Below, in pieces: positions 45,962 to 54,722 of a DNA stretch of 64,000 bases. The notes below the pieces were generated by a model. It ran no database searches and was not told the origin of the DNA. It saw nothing but the letters and a program-made list of their open reading frames with translations. Source of the DNA: an uncultured Pseudomonadota bacterium (GTDB lineage Bacteria; Pseudomonadota; Gammaproteobacteria; Burkholderiales; SG8-39). The position numbers were made by a program, and so were the translations under genes. Where the stretch lies: the NCBI GenBank assembly GCA_903921325.1, contig CAIXPL010000037.1, forward strand, positions 413,621-477,620, given 5' to 3'. How positions within the stretch are numbered: the stretch's first letter is position 1; each line of letters begins with the position of its first letter.

Positions 45962-47308
45962 TCAGCGCTTGCTTGCAACCAGTTGCTGCAGCAACTGGTT
46001 GCCGCGCGCAACTGCCGAGTCCAGGGCATCCTTGGGCGCCTTGCCATGCGCCCACACGTGTTCCAGTTCCTCGTCGATCACGGCGCGAATTTTTTCAAGG
46101 CTCAGTAAACGTACCCCGCGTCCATTGGCGTTGTTCGACTTGCCGATCAGCTCTTCGATCGCAATCTGATAGCCGGGATGCTGCGCATAGAAGCCCTGCT
46201 TGCGCGTGAGTTCATAGGCAGATCGGGACAGCGGCAGAAATCCGGTTGCCTGATGCCACGCCGCCTGCTGTTCCGGCTTGGCGAGCCATGCCAGAAAATG
46301 CGCTGCCGCGGCATAGTGCGCTTTCGGCTTGCCGCGCATCACCCACAGTGCTCCGCCCCCAATCACACTGCGAAACGGCGCACCATCGTATTCGTCGTAG
46401 TAAGGAATCGGCGCAATCGCATAATCGAAGCGCGCCCGTTCGTCAATCGCGCCCAGCGAACCGGATGAACCGGTAAATATCGAGCACTCACCGCTGATGA
46501 AGTGACTCTCGGCCTGGTTGCCCGGGCCGTAGTAGTTGAACAGTCCCGAGTGAGCCCAGGCACTCAGCAGCGACACATGGCGCAGCATGAAGGTGGTATT
46601 GAAGGTGAGACGGGCGTCGGGGCCATCCATGCCATTGGAACGGGTGGCAAAGGGTTCGTCGTGCCAGGCACCCAGGTTCTCCACATGCACCCAGGCCTGC
46701 CAGTCACTGGCATAACCACACGCACTGGCATTGGCCTTTTGCAAGGCGAGCGTCATGCTTTGAATGTCGCGCCATTTGCGTGGCGGTACCGCTGGATCAA
46801 GGCCGGCAGCACGAAATGCGTCCTTGTTGTAATACAGCAGCGCGGTCGATTGATTGAACGGCAGCGCCGCAAGCTTGCCAACAGATTCACTGTAATAGCT
46901 GGCCATGCCGGGCAACAGGGCGCGCACATCCAGTTGCTCGTGGCCTTCAGCGAGCACCTCGTACAGTGGTCGGATGCGGGTGCGATCGGCCATCAAGGTG
47001 GCGGTCATTGACTCGTCAGCCTGTACCAGATCGGGTTGCTCACCGCCCTTGACCGCTGCCAGGGCACTGGCGAGGGTGTCGCCCGGGTTGCCTTTGTACT
47101 GCGGCAGAACCCGCACTTCTGATTGTGACCCATTGAATTTCGCCACCAGCTCGACCAGGCGGTCGCCGGCCACCCCGTTGAGGGCGTGCCACAGATCGAT
47201 GTCGATCGCGCGGCAGGGATGCATGGCCAAGGCGACGAGGCCGCTCACGAACCACGCAATTCGGTGATATCGGCTCAAGCGAGATGAAGCGATGCAGGCA
47301 GATGTCAT
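45962..47308 (-). CDS. UgpB-like extracellular solute-binding protein (orphan)
   Basis: A 448-residue ABC-type binding protein of the family including glycerol-3-phosphate receptor UgpB. A signal peptide ends near HPCRA-ID; IDLWHALNGVAGDRLVELV, QADESMTATLMADR, ALPFNQSTALLYYNKDAFRAAGL and IAPIPYYDEYDGAP follow in family order. No ugpA, ugpE or ugpC is adjacent. A Fur-box-like sequence lies 108 bp upstream of the start, shared with birA. The ATG at 47308 lacks an obvious ribosome site, but the open extension upstream is not family sequence. Confidence 0.88.
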   Translation of the reverse strand: MTSACIASSRLSRYHRIAWFVSGLVALAMHPCRAIDIDLWHALNGVAGDRLVELVAKFNGSQSEVRVLPQYKGNPGDTLASALAAVKGGEQPDLVQADESMTATLMADRTRIRPLYEVLAEGHEQLDVRALLPGMASYYSESVGKLAALPFNQSTALLYYNKDAFRAAGLDPAVPPRKWRDIQSMTLALQKANASACGYASDWQAWVHVENLGAWHDEPFATRSNGMDGPDARLTFNTTFMLRHVSLLSAWAHSGLFNYYGPGNQAESHFISGECSIFTGSSGSLGAIDERARFDYAIAPIPYYDEYDGAPFRSVIGGGALWVMRGKPKAHYAAAAHFLAWLAKPEQQAAWHQATGFLPLSRSAYELTRKQGFYAQHPGYQIAIEELIGKSNNANGRGVRLLSLEKIRAVIDEELEHVWAHGKAPKDALDSAVARGNQLLQQLVASKR

Positions 47309-47415
47309 TGAGGATCTGAGAATGAGCAGGGGTGGTGTGGCTGCGGTGCCAACGGCACATTGAGCGGGGATGGCGCGACTGCCATGCCAATCGCAGGCGG
47401 TGTACAGTGCGACAG

Positions 47416-47434
47416 TGTAATCATTCTCATTGTC
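47416..47434. promoter_or_regulatory. Fur-box-like sequence
   Basis: TGTAATCATTCTCATTGTC matches the 19-bp Fur consensus GATAATGATAATCATTATC at 13 positions. It lies between the divergent binding-protein and birA genes, so iron could control the former. Confidence 0.4.
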
Positions 47435-47451
47435 ATAGCAAGGTGATTGCG

Positions 47452-48261
47452 TTGGCCCAATCCGTTTCTGCGGTGAAAGCGCCCGCCGTGGTGGACGATT
47501 GGACAATCCGGCAGGTGGCCCAGTGTGCATCGACCAACGATTTGATTCTTGCGCAAGCGCAAGCCGGAGCGCCGGATCGCACCGTGATCATCTGCACCGA
47601 TCAGCGGGCCGGACGCGGGCGTCGTGGCAAGGACTGGATTTGCCGACCTGGCGAATCGCTCGCCTGTTCGCTGTTGTGGTCGAGCGACCGTCCCCAAGCG
47701 CAGTTCGGCTGGTTACCGATCGCCACCGGCATCGGGGTGGCGCGCGCCCTGCGCTCGCTGACCGGTGCACCGATCCAGCTCAAATGGCCCAATGATCTGA
47801 TTTGCCAAGGTGCAAAGCTTGCAGGCATTCTGGTTGAAACGGTGCCAGGCACGGCAAGCACGCAGCGCACACGGCTGGTGATCGGCATTGGCATCAACTT
47901 GCATGGCGCGCGCGCGCTGAGTGGTGAATTGCACCGGCCGATCAGTGATCTGGCAAGTTTGGCCGGCCGCCCGGTGAGTGTGCAAGACGTGATGGCACCA
48001 TTGCTGCGCGAGGTAGGGGAGCAACTTGGCCTGTTTGAATCACGCGATGATCCCCTCTGCGTTGCCCTGCTGGAGCAGCGCTGGGCCGAGCTCGATGCAC
48101 TGACCGGGCGCACCATCGAGTTCACCGATGGCGCGCGGTCATTGGCCGGTGTCGCCGTGGGTGTGGCAAACGATGGGGGGCTGCGGGTTATGACGGCGAA
48201 CGGAATGAAAACCGTCTATTCCGGCGATGTATCGATCCGCTCGATCGAGCCGAGCCAATGA
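47452..48261 (+). CDS. birA: Biotin-protein ligase (BirA without DNA-binding domain)
   Basis: Attaches biotin to carboxyl carrier proteins. The 269-residue product has the catalytic loop GRGRRGKDW, KWPNDLICQGAKLAGILVE and GIGINLHG, but not the N-terminal helix-turn-helix of repressor BirA. The TTG at 47452 has AAGG 8 bases upstream; a GTG at 47443 is the alternative. Its stop overlaps coaX by 4 bp, the usual birA-coaX pairing in betaproteobacteria. Confidence 0.93.
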   Translation: MAQSVSAVKAPAVVDDWTIRQVAQCASTNDLILAQAQAGAPDRTVIICTDQRAGRGRRGKDWICRPGESLACSLLWSSDRPQAQFGWLPIATGIGVARALRSLTGAPIQLKWPNDLICQGAKLAGILVETVPGTASTQRTRLVIGIGINLHGARALSGELHRPISDLASLAGRPVSVQDVMAPLLREVGEQLGLFESRDDPLCVALLEQRWAELDALTGRTIEFTDGARSLAGVAVGVANDGGLRVMTANGMKTVYSGDVSIRSIEPSQ

Positions 48262-49007
48262 TACTGGTGATTGATTCGGGAAATTCCCGGCTGAAGTGGG
48301 CGCTCGCCGATCGCCGCCAGGATCTCACCGGATCGAACTGGTTGGCCCAGGGGGTGGTTGACAATACGCGCCTTGCGCAACTGGCACCGATGTGGGCCGC
48401 CTTGCCGTGTCCCGAACAGGTCATGGTGTCCCATGTGGCCGGGCCGCATCAGGAGGCCGCAATCCGCGCGGCGCTGGCGGTGCACCCGGTCGCGATCACC
48501 TGGTTGCAAGCGCAACCCGCGTGCGCCGGATTGATCAATGACTATGAGCAGCCGCAGATGCTTGGCACAGACCGCTGGGCCGCGGCGATCGGGGCCTGGC
48601 AGCGCTTGCATGGGGCCGCGATTGTGGTGAGCGCAGGTACGGCCACCACAATCGATCTGATTGATGCCCAAGGGCATTTTACCGGCGGACTGATCATGCC
48701 CGGGCTGGCCATGATGGGGCGCGCGCTGCAGCACGGCACGGCCGGACTTGCCGTGCCCTCGGGTACGCTGCGATTATGGCCGCGCAATACGGCCGATGCC
48801 ATTGAAACGGGCTGCCTGTTTGCACAGATCGGTGCCATTGAGCGGGTGCGCAGGCTCGCATCCGCGGGCAGTGTTCTGATTCTGACCGGAGGGGCCGCCG
48901 ATGCGCTGACTCCCCTGCTCGCGGCCCCGGTTCTGCTCGCGCCGCAGCTGGTCCTGGAAGGCTTGTTCACGGTTGGTCAGGCGGAACTGGCGCGGCGAAC
49001 AGGCTGA
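48258..49007 (+). CDS. coaX: Type III pantothenate kinase
   Basis: First enzyme of coenzyme A synthesis. The 249-residue protein has the N-terminal ATP site VIDSGNSRLKWAL, the GTDRWAAAIGAW motif and SAGTATTIDLI with GGLIMPGLAMM, the PANK III signatures. ATGA overlap with birA suggests coupling. Confidence 0.95.
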   Translation: MILVIDSGNSRLKWALADRRQDLTGSNWLAQGVVDNTRLAQLAPMWAALPCPEQVMVSHVAGPHQEAAIRAALAVHPVAITWLQAQPACAGLINDYEQPQMLGTDRWAAAIGAWQRLHGAAIVVSAGTATTIDLIDAQGHFTGGLIMPGLAMMGRALQHGTAGLAVPSGTLRLWPRNTADAIETGCLFAQIGAIERVRRLASAGSVLILTGGAADALTPLLAAPVLLAPQLVLEGLFTVGQAELARRTG

Positions 49008-49074
49008 TCGGGGCGCTTGAATGAGCGCGTTTGCGGCGCGGCTGCCTGACTGCGCCCGCGCAGGACCGCGTGCG

Positions 49075-49581
49075 CTAGGCGCCGCGGATACGCCCCAGCA
49101 GCGCAGTGGTTGATCGCGCGTGCTCAAAGCCGATCGAATGCACAGTGCCGCCGCGTGCAATGACTTCGCGCGCGCCGACAATGCGCTCGGTTGACCAGTC
49201 ACCACCTTTCACCAGAACATCCGGTTCGCAGGCAATCACGCGCAACAGCGGCGTGTCCTCGTCAAACCAGGTGACCAGGTCGACAAAGCCCAGCGCGGCA
49301 ATCACCGCAGCACGATCGGCCAGGGTGTTGATCGGCCGGTCATCGCCCTTGCCGAGCCGGCGCACTGAGGCATCGGAATTGAGCGCCACCACCAGACTCG
49401 CGCCAAGCGCGCGCGCACGGGCGAGATAGGTTACGTGACCACGGTGCAGGATGTCGAACACGCCATTGGTGAAAACCAGCGGGCGGTTCAGCCCGGCGAC
49501 GCGTTCGCGCAGGCGATCGGGATCGCACAGTTTCGTTTCAAATTCCGGCGCGGGAAGGCTGGCGGCTGGGTCAGACATCAT
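49075..49581 (-). CDS. rfaE2: D-glycero-beta-D-manno-heptose 1-phosphate adenylyltransferase
   Basis: The 168-residue nucleotidyltransferase activates heptose for LPS inner core. FTNGVFDILHRGHVTYL contains the HxGH-type catalytic motif; ALNSDASVRRLGKGDDRP, LVKGGDW and ARSTTALLGRI follow. The kinase half of HldE is absent, as is usual in betaproteobacteria where the two are separate genes. It ends 67 bp from the convergent coaX. Confidence 0.95.
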   Translation of the reverse strand: MMSDPAASLPAPEFETKLCDPDRLRERVAGLNRPLVFTNGVFDILHRGHVTYLARARALGASLVVALNSDASVRRLGKGDDRPINTLADRAAVIAALGFVDLVTWFDEDTPLLRVIACEPDVLVKGGDWSTERIVGAREVIARGGTVHSIGFEHARSTTALLGRIRGA

Positions 49582-49599
49582 GTCGCGGATTCTACGTTG

Positions 49600-50529
49600 C
49601 TAGCGTGCCCTGTGGGTCGCCCGCCATGCTTCCAGCAGGGCGCCGACTTCGTCCAGCCGGGTGACGACCGTGAGACCATCGATGTTGCGCCGGGTGAGCG
49701 CGGGGTGTCCGCCGCCGACCCACAGATCGACCCGGGGGGGCAATCGCTCGCGCAGTTCACTCAAGCCATCGAGCAGATGCCCGGTCGGAAACGCCGCGCT
49801 GAAGGAGAGCGCAACCACATCGGCCTGGTGGCCTTTGGCCGCCGCAACAATGTCTTCGATCGGCGTCTGGGTGCCCAATGAGATGCAGTTCGCACCTTTG
49901 CCCCCGAGCAGCGCCTGCACCATCAGGATGCCCAATGAATGCAGCTCATTGGGGAATGTGGTGAGCAACACGGTCGGTGCGCGTTCGCTCGCCGGCAGAC
50001 TGCCGACTGCGCCACGCAACAGCGACTGGATCATCTCGGTGTAGACATGCTCTTCATGCACTTCGATCTGACCTTTCATCCAGGCTACGCCGACATGGTA
50101 ATTAAGCGGGGCCACGGTATTCAGAATGAAGCGATCGAGGCCGTCGCGCACCATCAGCTGCGCCAGGTGGCTGTGAAGCTCGGCGGCCCGATGGCCCTTG
50201 AGCGCATCAATCAGACGCTGCAGCCCGGGCGGCGTGTCATCCTCCCCCAGCGTCTCGGTCAGCGTGCGCAAGTCCGCTGCTGGCAGATCAACAATTTTGC
50301 CGGGCCGGTAGCCGCGATCGATCAACCGCTTGATCAGCCGCAGTTTCTCGATGTCGTCGCTGCGATACACGCGCTCGCCATGCTCGTCGCGCTGCGGACG
50401 CGGAAAACCATAGCGACGCTCCCACACCCGCAAGGTATCCTTGGACAGACCGCTGGATCGCTCGACGGCCCCGATGCTGTGTAGCACCAGGCTCGATTCA
50501 TCCGATGGGCGGGTATCAATAACTGGCAT
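49600..50529 (-). CDS. MerR-family B12-binding regulator, CarH/LitR type
   Basis: A 309-residue regulator: N-terminal MerR winged helix (SIGAVERSSGLSKDTLRVWERRYG) and a C-terminal cobalamin-binding region. Trp150-x9-Glu160-His161 (WMKGQIEVHEEH), the motif over the upper face of adenosylcobalamin in CarH photoreceptors, and ELHSLG (195-200), the ExHxxG with the lower cobalt ligand His197, are both present. In such proteins AdoCbl drives tetramer formation and repression in the dark and light breaks the Co-C bond. It is divergent from an FAD-DUF1365-cyclopropane-synthase operon, a known target type. The ATG at 50529 is chosen; a TTG at 50565 is in frame. Confidence 0.88.
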   Translation of the reverse strand: MPVIDTRPSDESSLVLHSIGAVERSSGLSKDTLRVWERRYGFPRPQRDEHGERVYRSDDIEKLRLIKRLIDRGYRPGKIVDLPAADLRTLTETLGEDDTPPGLQRLIDALKGHRAAELHSHLAQLMVRDGLDRFILNTVAPLNYHVGVAWMKGQIEVHEEHVYTEMIQSLLRGAVGSLPASERAPTVLLTTFPNELHSLGILMVQALLGGKGANCISLGTQTPIEDIVAAAKGHQADVVALSFSAAFPTGHLLDGLSELRERLPPRVDLWVGGGHPALTRRNIDGLTVVTRLDEVGALLEAWRATHRAR

Positions 50530-50593
50530 GTTTGTCGTGGACACGATTAGAATCCCAGGAAACAATTCCCCAAATTTAGGTCAATTTGAACAA

Positions 50594-50608
50594 TTTGTCT
50601 AGGACAAA
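50594..50608. promoter_or_regulatory. Palindrome in the regulator/FAD-gene intergenic region
   Basis: TTTGTC-TAG-GACAAA is a perfect 6-bp inverted repeat with a 3-bp centre, lying 3 bp before the start codon of the FAD gene and within an AT-rich divergent gap. It overlaps the likely AGGA ribosome site. It is a candidate operator for the MerR-B12 regulator. Confidence 0.35.
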
Positions 50609-50611
50609 AGT

Positions 50612-51964
50612 ATGAGGGTGGCGGTTGTCGGTTCGGGCATCAGCGGTCTGGCCTGCGCCTGGCTGCTCGCGCGTCCGCACCAGGTCACCCTGTTCGAGGC
50701 GGCCCATCGACTGGGTGGACACACCCATACGGTCGATGTCAGTGTGGCGGGCAAGGCACTGGCCGTGGATACCGGATTTCTGGTCTTCAACCGGGCCACC
50801 TATCCGAATCTGGTTGCCCTGTTTGACCATCTGGGTATCACTTGCGCCCGCAGTGACATGTCGCTCAGCGTTCGACTGATGGATGAGGATATCGAATGGT
50901 GCGGCAGTCACCTGGCGAGTCTCTTTGCGCAACGGCGCAATCTGGTGCGTCCGGCATTTCTCGGCATGTTGCGCGATATCCTGCGATTTAATCGCGACGC
51001 TCGCCGCACTGACACGACGGCCGCAACCCTCGGCGAATTTCTTGCACAAGGTCGCTATGGCAAGGCGTTTCGTGACTGGTACCTGCTGCCGATGGCCGGT
51101 GCGATCTGGTCCTGCCCGACGGCCACGATGCTTGATTACCCCTGGCACAGCTTCGCCCGCTTTTGCACCAATCACGGACTGCTGCAGATCGCCGGTCGGC
51201 CCGCCTGGTACACGGTGCCAGGTGGTGCGCGACGCTATGTCGAGCGCATGGCCGCCGATCTGACCGACATACGCCTTGGTTGCGCTGTCAGGCAGGTGAT
51301 CACATCGCAACCGCTGGTTAGCAGTGAGAACGTCACGGGTGCAAATGTCACGGCAACGCAGGTCACACAATCAAGTGCTGCGCCCGCAGGCCTTGCGGGT
51401 GCGGCGGATGCGGCGGTACGGCTTGTCACCGACAGCGGGGTTGAGGGTTTCGATGCCGTCGTGCTGGCCTGCCACTCCGATCAGGCCCTGGCGATGCTGC
51501 CAGACGCGCCCACGCCCCTGCATGCGGCACTCGGTGCAATCGGATGGCAAACGAATGCGGCGGTGCTGCATACCGATCGAGCGTTGCTGCCGCGGCGCGA
51601 GTCGGCCTGGGCGGCATGGAACTACCTGGCCGGACAGGGCACAGCCGATGGACGCGCGGTCGGGGTAAGCTATCTCATCAACCGCCTGCAACCCATCGAC
51701 ACGAGCGAGCCTGTGATGGTCACTCTGAACCCGCCGATAGAACCCGACCCGAGCCGGGTGCTGGCGCGGCTGTCCTACGAGCATCCGGTATTCGGACCGG
51801 CAAGCGACGCAGCTCAGCAGACCCTCGATCGGCAGCAGGGCACGCAGGGGGTGTGGTTTGCCGGAGCCTGGACAGGCTACGGGTTCCATGAAGACGGCCT
51901 GCGTTCGGCGATTCGCGTAGCCAGAGGACTCGGTGTGACACCGCCGTGGACGACGCCGGCATGA
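50612..51964 (+). CDS. NAD(P)/FAD-dependent oxidoreductase of the DUF1365/CFA cluster
   Basis: A 450-residue flavoprotein with the amine-oxidase-type fold: VAVVGSGISGLACAWLL and LFEAAHRLGGHTHTVDV (dinucleotide site), VDTGFLVFN, and the C-terminal GVWFAGAWTGYGFHEDGLRSAI that closes over FAD. Family members sit next to DUF1365 and cyclopropane-synthase-like genes and are thought to act on fatty acyl chains, though the reaction is not firmly known to me. A Thr/Ala/Val-rich low-complexity insert lies around residues 230-265. Stop overlaps the next start as ATGA. Confidence 0.9.
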   Translation: MRVAVVGSGISGLACAWLLARPHQVTLFEAAHRLGGHTHTVDVSVAGKALAVDTGFLVFNRATYPNLVALFDHLGITCARSDMSLSVRLMDEDIEWCGSHLASLFAQRRNLVRPAFLGMLRDILRFNRDARRTDTTAATLGEFLAQGRYGKAFRDWYLLPMAGAIWSCPTATMLDYPWHSFARFCTNHGLLQIAGRPAWYTVPGGARRYVERMAADLTDIRLGCAVRQVITSQPLVSSENVTGANVTATQVTQSSAAPAGLAGAADAAVRLVTDSGVEGFDAVVLACHSDQALAMLPDAPTPLHAALGAIGWQTNAAVLHTDRALLPRRESAWAAWNYLAGQGTADGRAVGVSYLINRLQPIDTSEPVMVTLNPPIEPDPSRVLARLSYEHPVFGPASDAAQQTLDRQQGTQGVWFAGAWTGYGFHEDGLRSAIRVARGLGVTPPWTTPA

Positions 51965-52764
51965 ATCGGCTGGCCGAGCGAGCACAGCTGATGCGGGCCC
52001 GTGTCATGCATCGCCGCCTGCGCCCACGGTCGCATCGCTTTGTCTACCCGACCTATTTCATGGTGCTGCCGGCGCTGGCACAAGCTGGCTCAGGCGCACC
52101 GTCGTTCTCGCTGTGTCAAAGCGCCCTGTTTTCGCACAATCGTTGGAATCTGTTCAGCCTGCATGACGCCGATTACGGGATGCGCGACGGCAGCGATCCG
52201 GTGTGCTGGGTGCGCGACCTGCTCGCCGCGGCAGGATTGTCGCGAGCCGACGGTGCAATCTACCTGCAGACCTTGCCGCGCGTGCTCGGCTACGCCTTCA
52301 ACCCGGTGAGTTTCTGGTACTGCCAGGATCGCACCGGGCAATTGCAGGCGGTGATCGCCGAGGTCAATAATACGTTCGGTGAACGGCACGCCTACGTGCT
52401 GGGGCACCGCAACGATGAACCAATCCGAAGCGGTCAAATTCTGGCGGCGATCAAGCAGTTCCATGTGTCGCCTTTTTGCACCGTGACGGGATCATATCGA
52501 TTCCGCTTCCACCTGGAGGAGTCCTCCATCCGGGTCGCCATCGACTATGCCGATGCCGAGGGTGACCTGCTGCATACCAGCCTTGCCGGTCACTCCGCCG
52601 GCTGGGGCGGCGCGGCGTTTCTGGCGGCGGTCGCGCGCTCGCCCTTCATGGCCCTGGCGATTGTGCTGCGTATTCACTGGCAAGCCTTGCGGTTATGGGC
52701 GCGCGGTGTACGCTTTCATCGAAAACCGCGGCCGCCAGCCATTCCAGTGACTCGTTCCTCATGA
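51961..52764 (+). CDS. DUF1365 domain protein
   Basis: The 267-residue protein matches DUF1365: RVMHRRLRPRSHRFVYPTYF near the start, HNRWNLFSLHDADYG, YAFNPVSFWYC, VIAEVNNTFGERHAY and FHVSPFC. Biochemical role unestablished. It is translationally coupled to both neighbours by ATGA overlaps. In Rhodobacter-type operons the same pair with a methyltransferase is linked to singlet-oxygen response and modified fatty acids. A GTG at 51946 is an alternative start. Confidence 0.9.
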   Translation: MNRLAERAQLMRARVMHRRLRPRSHRFVYPTYFMVLPALAQAGSGAPSFSLCQSALFSHNRWNLFSLHDADYGMRDGSDPVCWVRDLLAAAGLSRADGAIYLQTLPRVLGYAFNPVSFWYCQDRTGQLQAVIAEVNNTFGERHAYVLGHRNDEPIRSGQILAAIKQFHVSPFCTVTGSYRFRFHLEESSIRVAIDYADAEGDLLHTSLAGHSAGWGGAAFLAAVARSPFMALAIVLRIHWQALRLWARGVRFHRKPRPPAIPVTRSS

Positions 52765-54038
52765 ATCCAATATCCCGAGCAACTGATGCCGATATCGGCA
52801 GTGCGTCTGCAACTAACACAGCCGCGCCCGCGGGCCGGACTGCGGCGGCCACCGACCGATCTGTGCGATGGCGCTGGCAGGCGCGCCTGGTCATCGCACT
52901 GCTCGATCGTATGGACAGCGGCTCGATCGAGTTGCAATTACCCGATGGCAGCAAGCGCCTCTGTGGCAGCGGCCCGCTGCATGCCCAATTGCATGTTCAT
53001 GACTGGGATGTATTCGGCGCCATCGTGTCGGCCGGAGATGTCGGGATGGGGCGCACCTTTATCGAGGGTCGCTGGTCCACCGATGATCTGGCTGGCCTGT
53101 TGCTGATCCTTGCGCGTGGTCGCGCGGCGATCGAGCGATTGATCTACGGCGGGAGATTCAGCGGTTTGATGCTGCGCCTCAGACACCTGCTCAATGCCAA
53201 CACGCGGCGCGGAGCACGCCGCAATATCGCCGCACATTATGACCTGGGCAACGCGTTCTACGCGCTCTGGCTCGATCCTTCGATGACCTATTCGGCTGCC
53301 CTGTTCGAAGGTGACCTGGCGCGCAGTCTGGAGCAGGCCCAGCACGCCAAGCTCGCGCGCGTGCTCTCCAGCCTCGGCCTGCACGGTGGAGAGCATTTGC
53401 TTGAGATCGGTTGTGGCTGGGGCGCATTCGCCATCAGTGCCGCCCGCGCCGGCGCTGCCAGGGTGAGCGGCATTTCACTGTCACGCGAACAGACCGATTG
53501 GGCGCGCAGCGCGGTGGCACGGGCCGGGGTCGCCGATCGGGTGGATTTGCAGCTGCGCGACTATCGTGAGGTCCGTGAACACTATGATCACATCGTGTCG
53601 ATCGAGATGATCGAAGCGGTGGGTGAGTCGCATTGGGTGCAGTACTTCGCAGCGTTGCGTACTTCGCTCAGAGCCGGCGGGCGGGCCTTGATTCAGGCCA
53701 TCACCATCGATGACCGGCATTTTGAGGCCTATCGGCGCGGCACTGACTTCATTCAGCAGTATGTTTTTCCCGGCGGCATGCTGCCGAGTCCGACTCGGTT
53801 GCGTTCGGTGGCCGAGGGTGAGGGGTTGCGGATTGCCTCGGTATTCAGTTTTGGCCGCGACTATGCGGAGACTTTGCGCCGCTGGCGCGCCAATTTCCTG
53901 CGCGAGCGCGCTGCGGTGATGGCGCTCGGGTTTGATCTGCCCTTTACCCGCTTGTGGGAATTCTATCTGGCCTATTGCGAAGCCGGATTTGACGCCGGCA
54001 TTTGCGATGTGAGTCAGATCAGTTTGCGGGCGGACTAG
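52761..54038 (+). CDS. Cyclopropane-fatty-acyl-phospholipid synthase family methyltransferase
   Basis: A 425-residue S-adenosylmethionine enzyme acting on unsaturated acyl chains of membrane lipids. GAFIEGRW-like GRTFIEGRWSTDDL, the AHYDLGNAFYALWLDPSMTYS substrate region, the SAM motif LLEIGCGWGAFAI and EMIEAVGESHW are present, as is the late IQQYVFPGGMLPS. It could make cyclopropane or methylated/furan precursor fatty acids. The first 35 residues are Ala/Thr-rich and family-atypical. It ends overlapping the convergent BON gene by 20 bp. Confidence 0.92.
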   Translation: MNPISRATDADIGSASATNTAAPAGRTAAATDRSVRWRWQARLVIALLDRMDSGSIELQLPDGSKRLCGSGPLHAQLHVHDWDVFGAIVSAGDVGMGRTFIEGRWSTDDLAGLLLILARGRAAIERLIYGGRFSGLMLRLRHLLNANTRRGARRNIAAHYDLGNAFYALWLDPSMTYSAALFEGDLARSLEQAQHAKLARVLSSLGLHGGEHLLEIGCGWGAFAISAARAGAARVSGISLSREQTDWARSAVARAGVADRVDLQLRDYREVREHYDHIVSIEMIEAVGESHWVQYFAALRTSLRAGGRALIQAITIDDRHFEAYRRGTDFIQQYVFPGGMLPSPTRLRSVAEGEGLRIASVFSFGRDYAETLRRWRANFLRERAAVMALGFDLPFTRLWEFYLAYCEAGFDAGICDVSQISLRAD

Positions 54039-54663
54039 CTGCGCTGCCTGATTCACTGCCTGCCGCCGGCAGTGCAGGTGCCGCAACGATCTCGAACAGC
54101 CGCACAACCCGCTTGACATCGCGGGTGACCGCAGTCACCCGTACCGCCTCGGCCGCTTCTGCCGCGGTGACAAGCCCCATCAGATAGACCGTGCCATGTG
54201 CGGCGGTGACCCGGACGTGCAAGGGATTGACCACCGCATTGCCCACCAGGCGCGCCTTTACCTGGGTGCTGAGCAGCGCATCCGCGGGCACGCTGCTCTC
54301 CAGCATCGGATTGCTCACCACGAGTTCGTTATACACACGCCGTACGCCTTCAACCGAGGCTGCCACCTGGGCAGCCTGTGATCGTTTGGCAGCGCTTGCC
54401 GTTTGCCCGGTCAGCAGGACCATGCGATTGACCGAACGCACATCGATATCGATGCCTTCGACCAGCTCATTGCGAATGCGCGAGCCGGCCTGAAATTCGA
54501 TGCGCTCATCGGCCAATATCGTATCGCTGGTGCGCCGGTCATGCGCCACATAGGCCGCACCGCTGGCACCGCCCACCACCAAGGCAGGGATACAACCGTT
54601 CAACAGTGTTGCGGCAGACAACGCGAGCACCGCGCGGGACATCAGCAAGGTGTGGCGGATCAT
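54019..54663 (-). CDS. BON-domain lipoprotein (DolP/YraP-like)
   Basis: A 214-residue outer-membrane lipoprotein: signal peptide with lipobox LLNGC, then two BON domains (IDIDVRSVNRMVLLTGQT; HVRVTAAHGTVYLMGLVT) each with the conserved central Gly. DolP-type proteins support envelope integrity. Its nearness to yraN and rsmI matches the E. coli yraLMNOP neighbourhood. The C-terminus is Ala/Ser-rich. Confidence 0.9.
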   Translation of the reverse strand: MIRHTLLMSRAVLALSAATLLNGCIPALVVGGASGAAYVAHDRRTSDTILADERIEFQAGSRIRNELVEGIDIDVRSVNRMVLLTGQTASAAKRSQAAQVAASVEGVRRVYNELVVSNPMLESSVPADALLSTQVKARLVGNAVVNPLHVRVTAAHGTVYLMGLVTAAEAAEAVRVTAVTRDVKRVVRLFEIVAAPALPAAGSESGSAASPPAN

Positions 54664-54722
54664 CGGTCGGGTGCATCCATGGCTTTACGGGGCAACCAGT
54701 GTAGCGCAGCGCATCATCCGAA

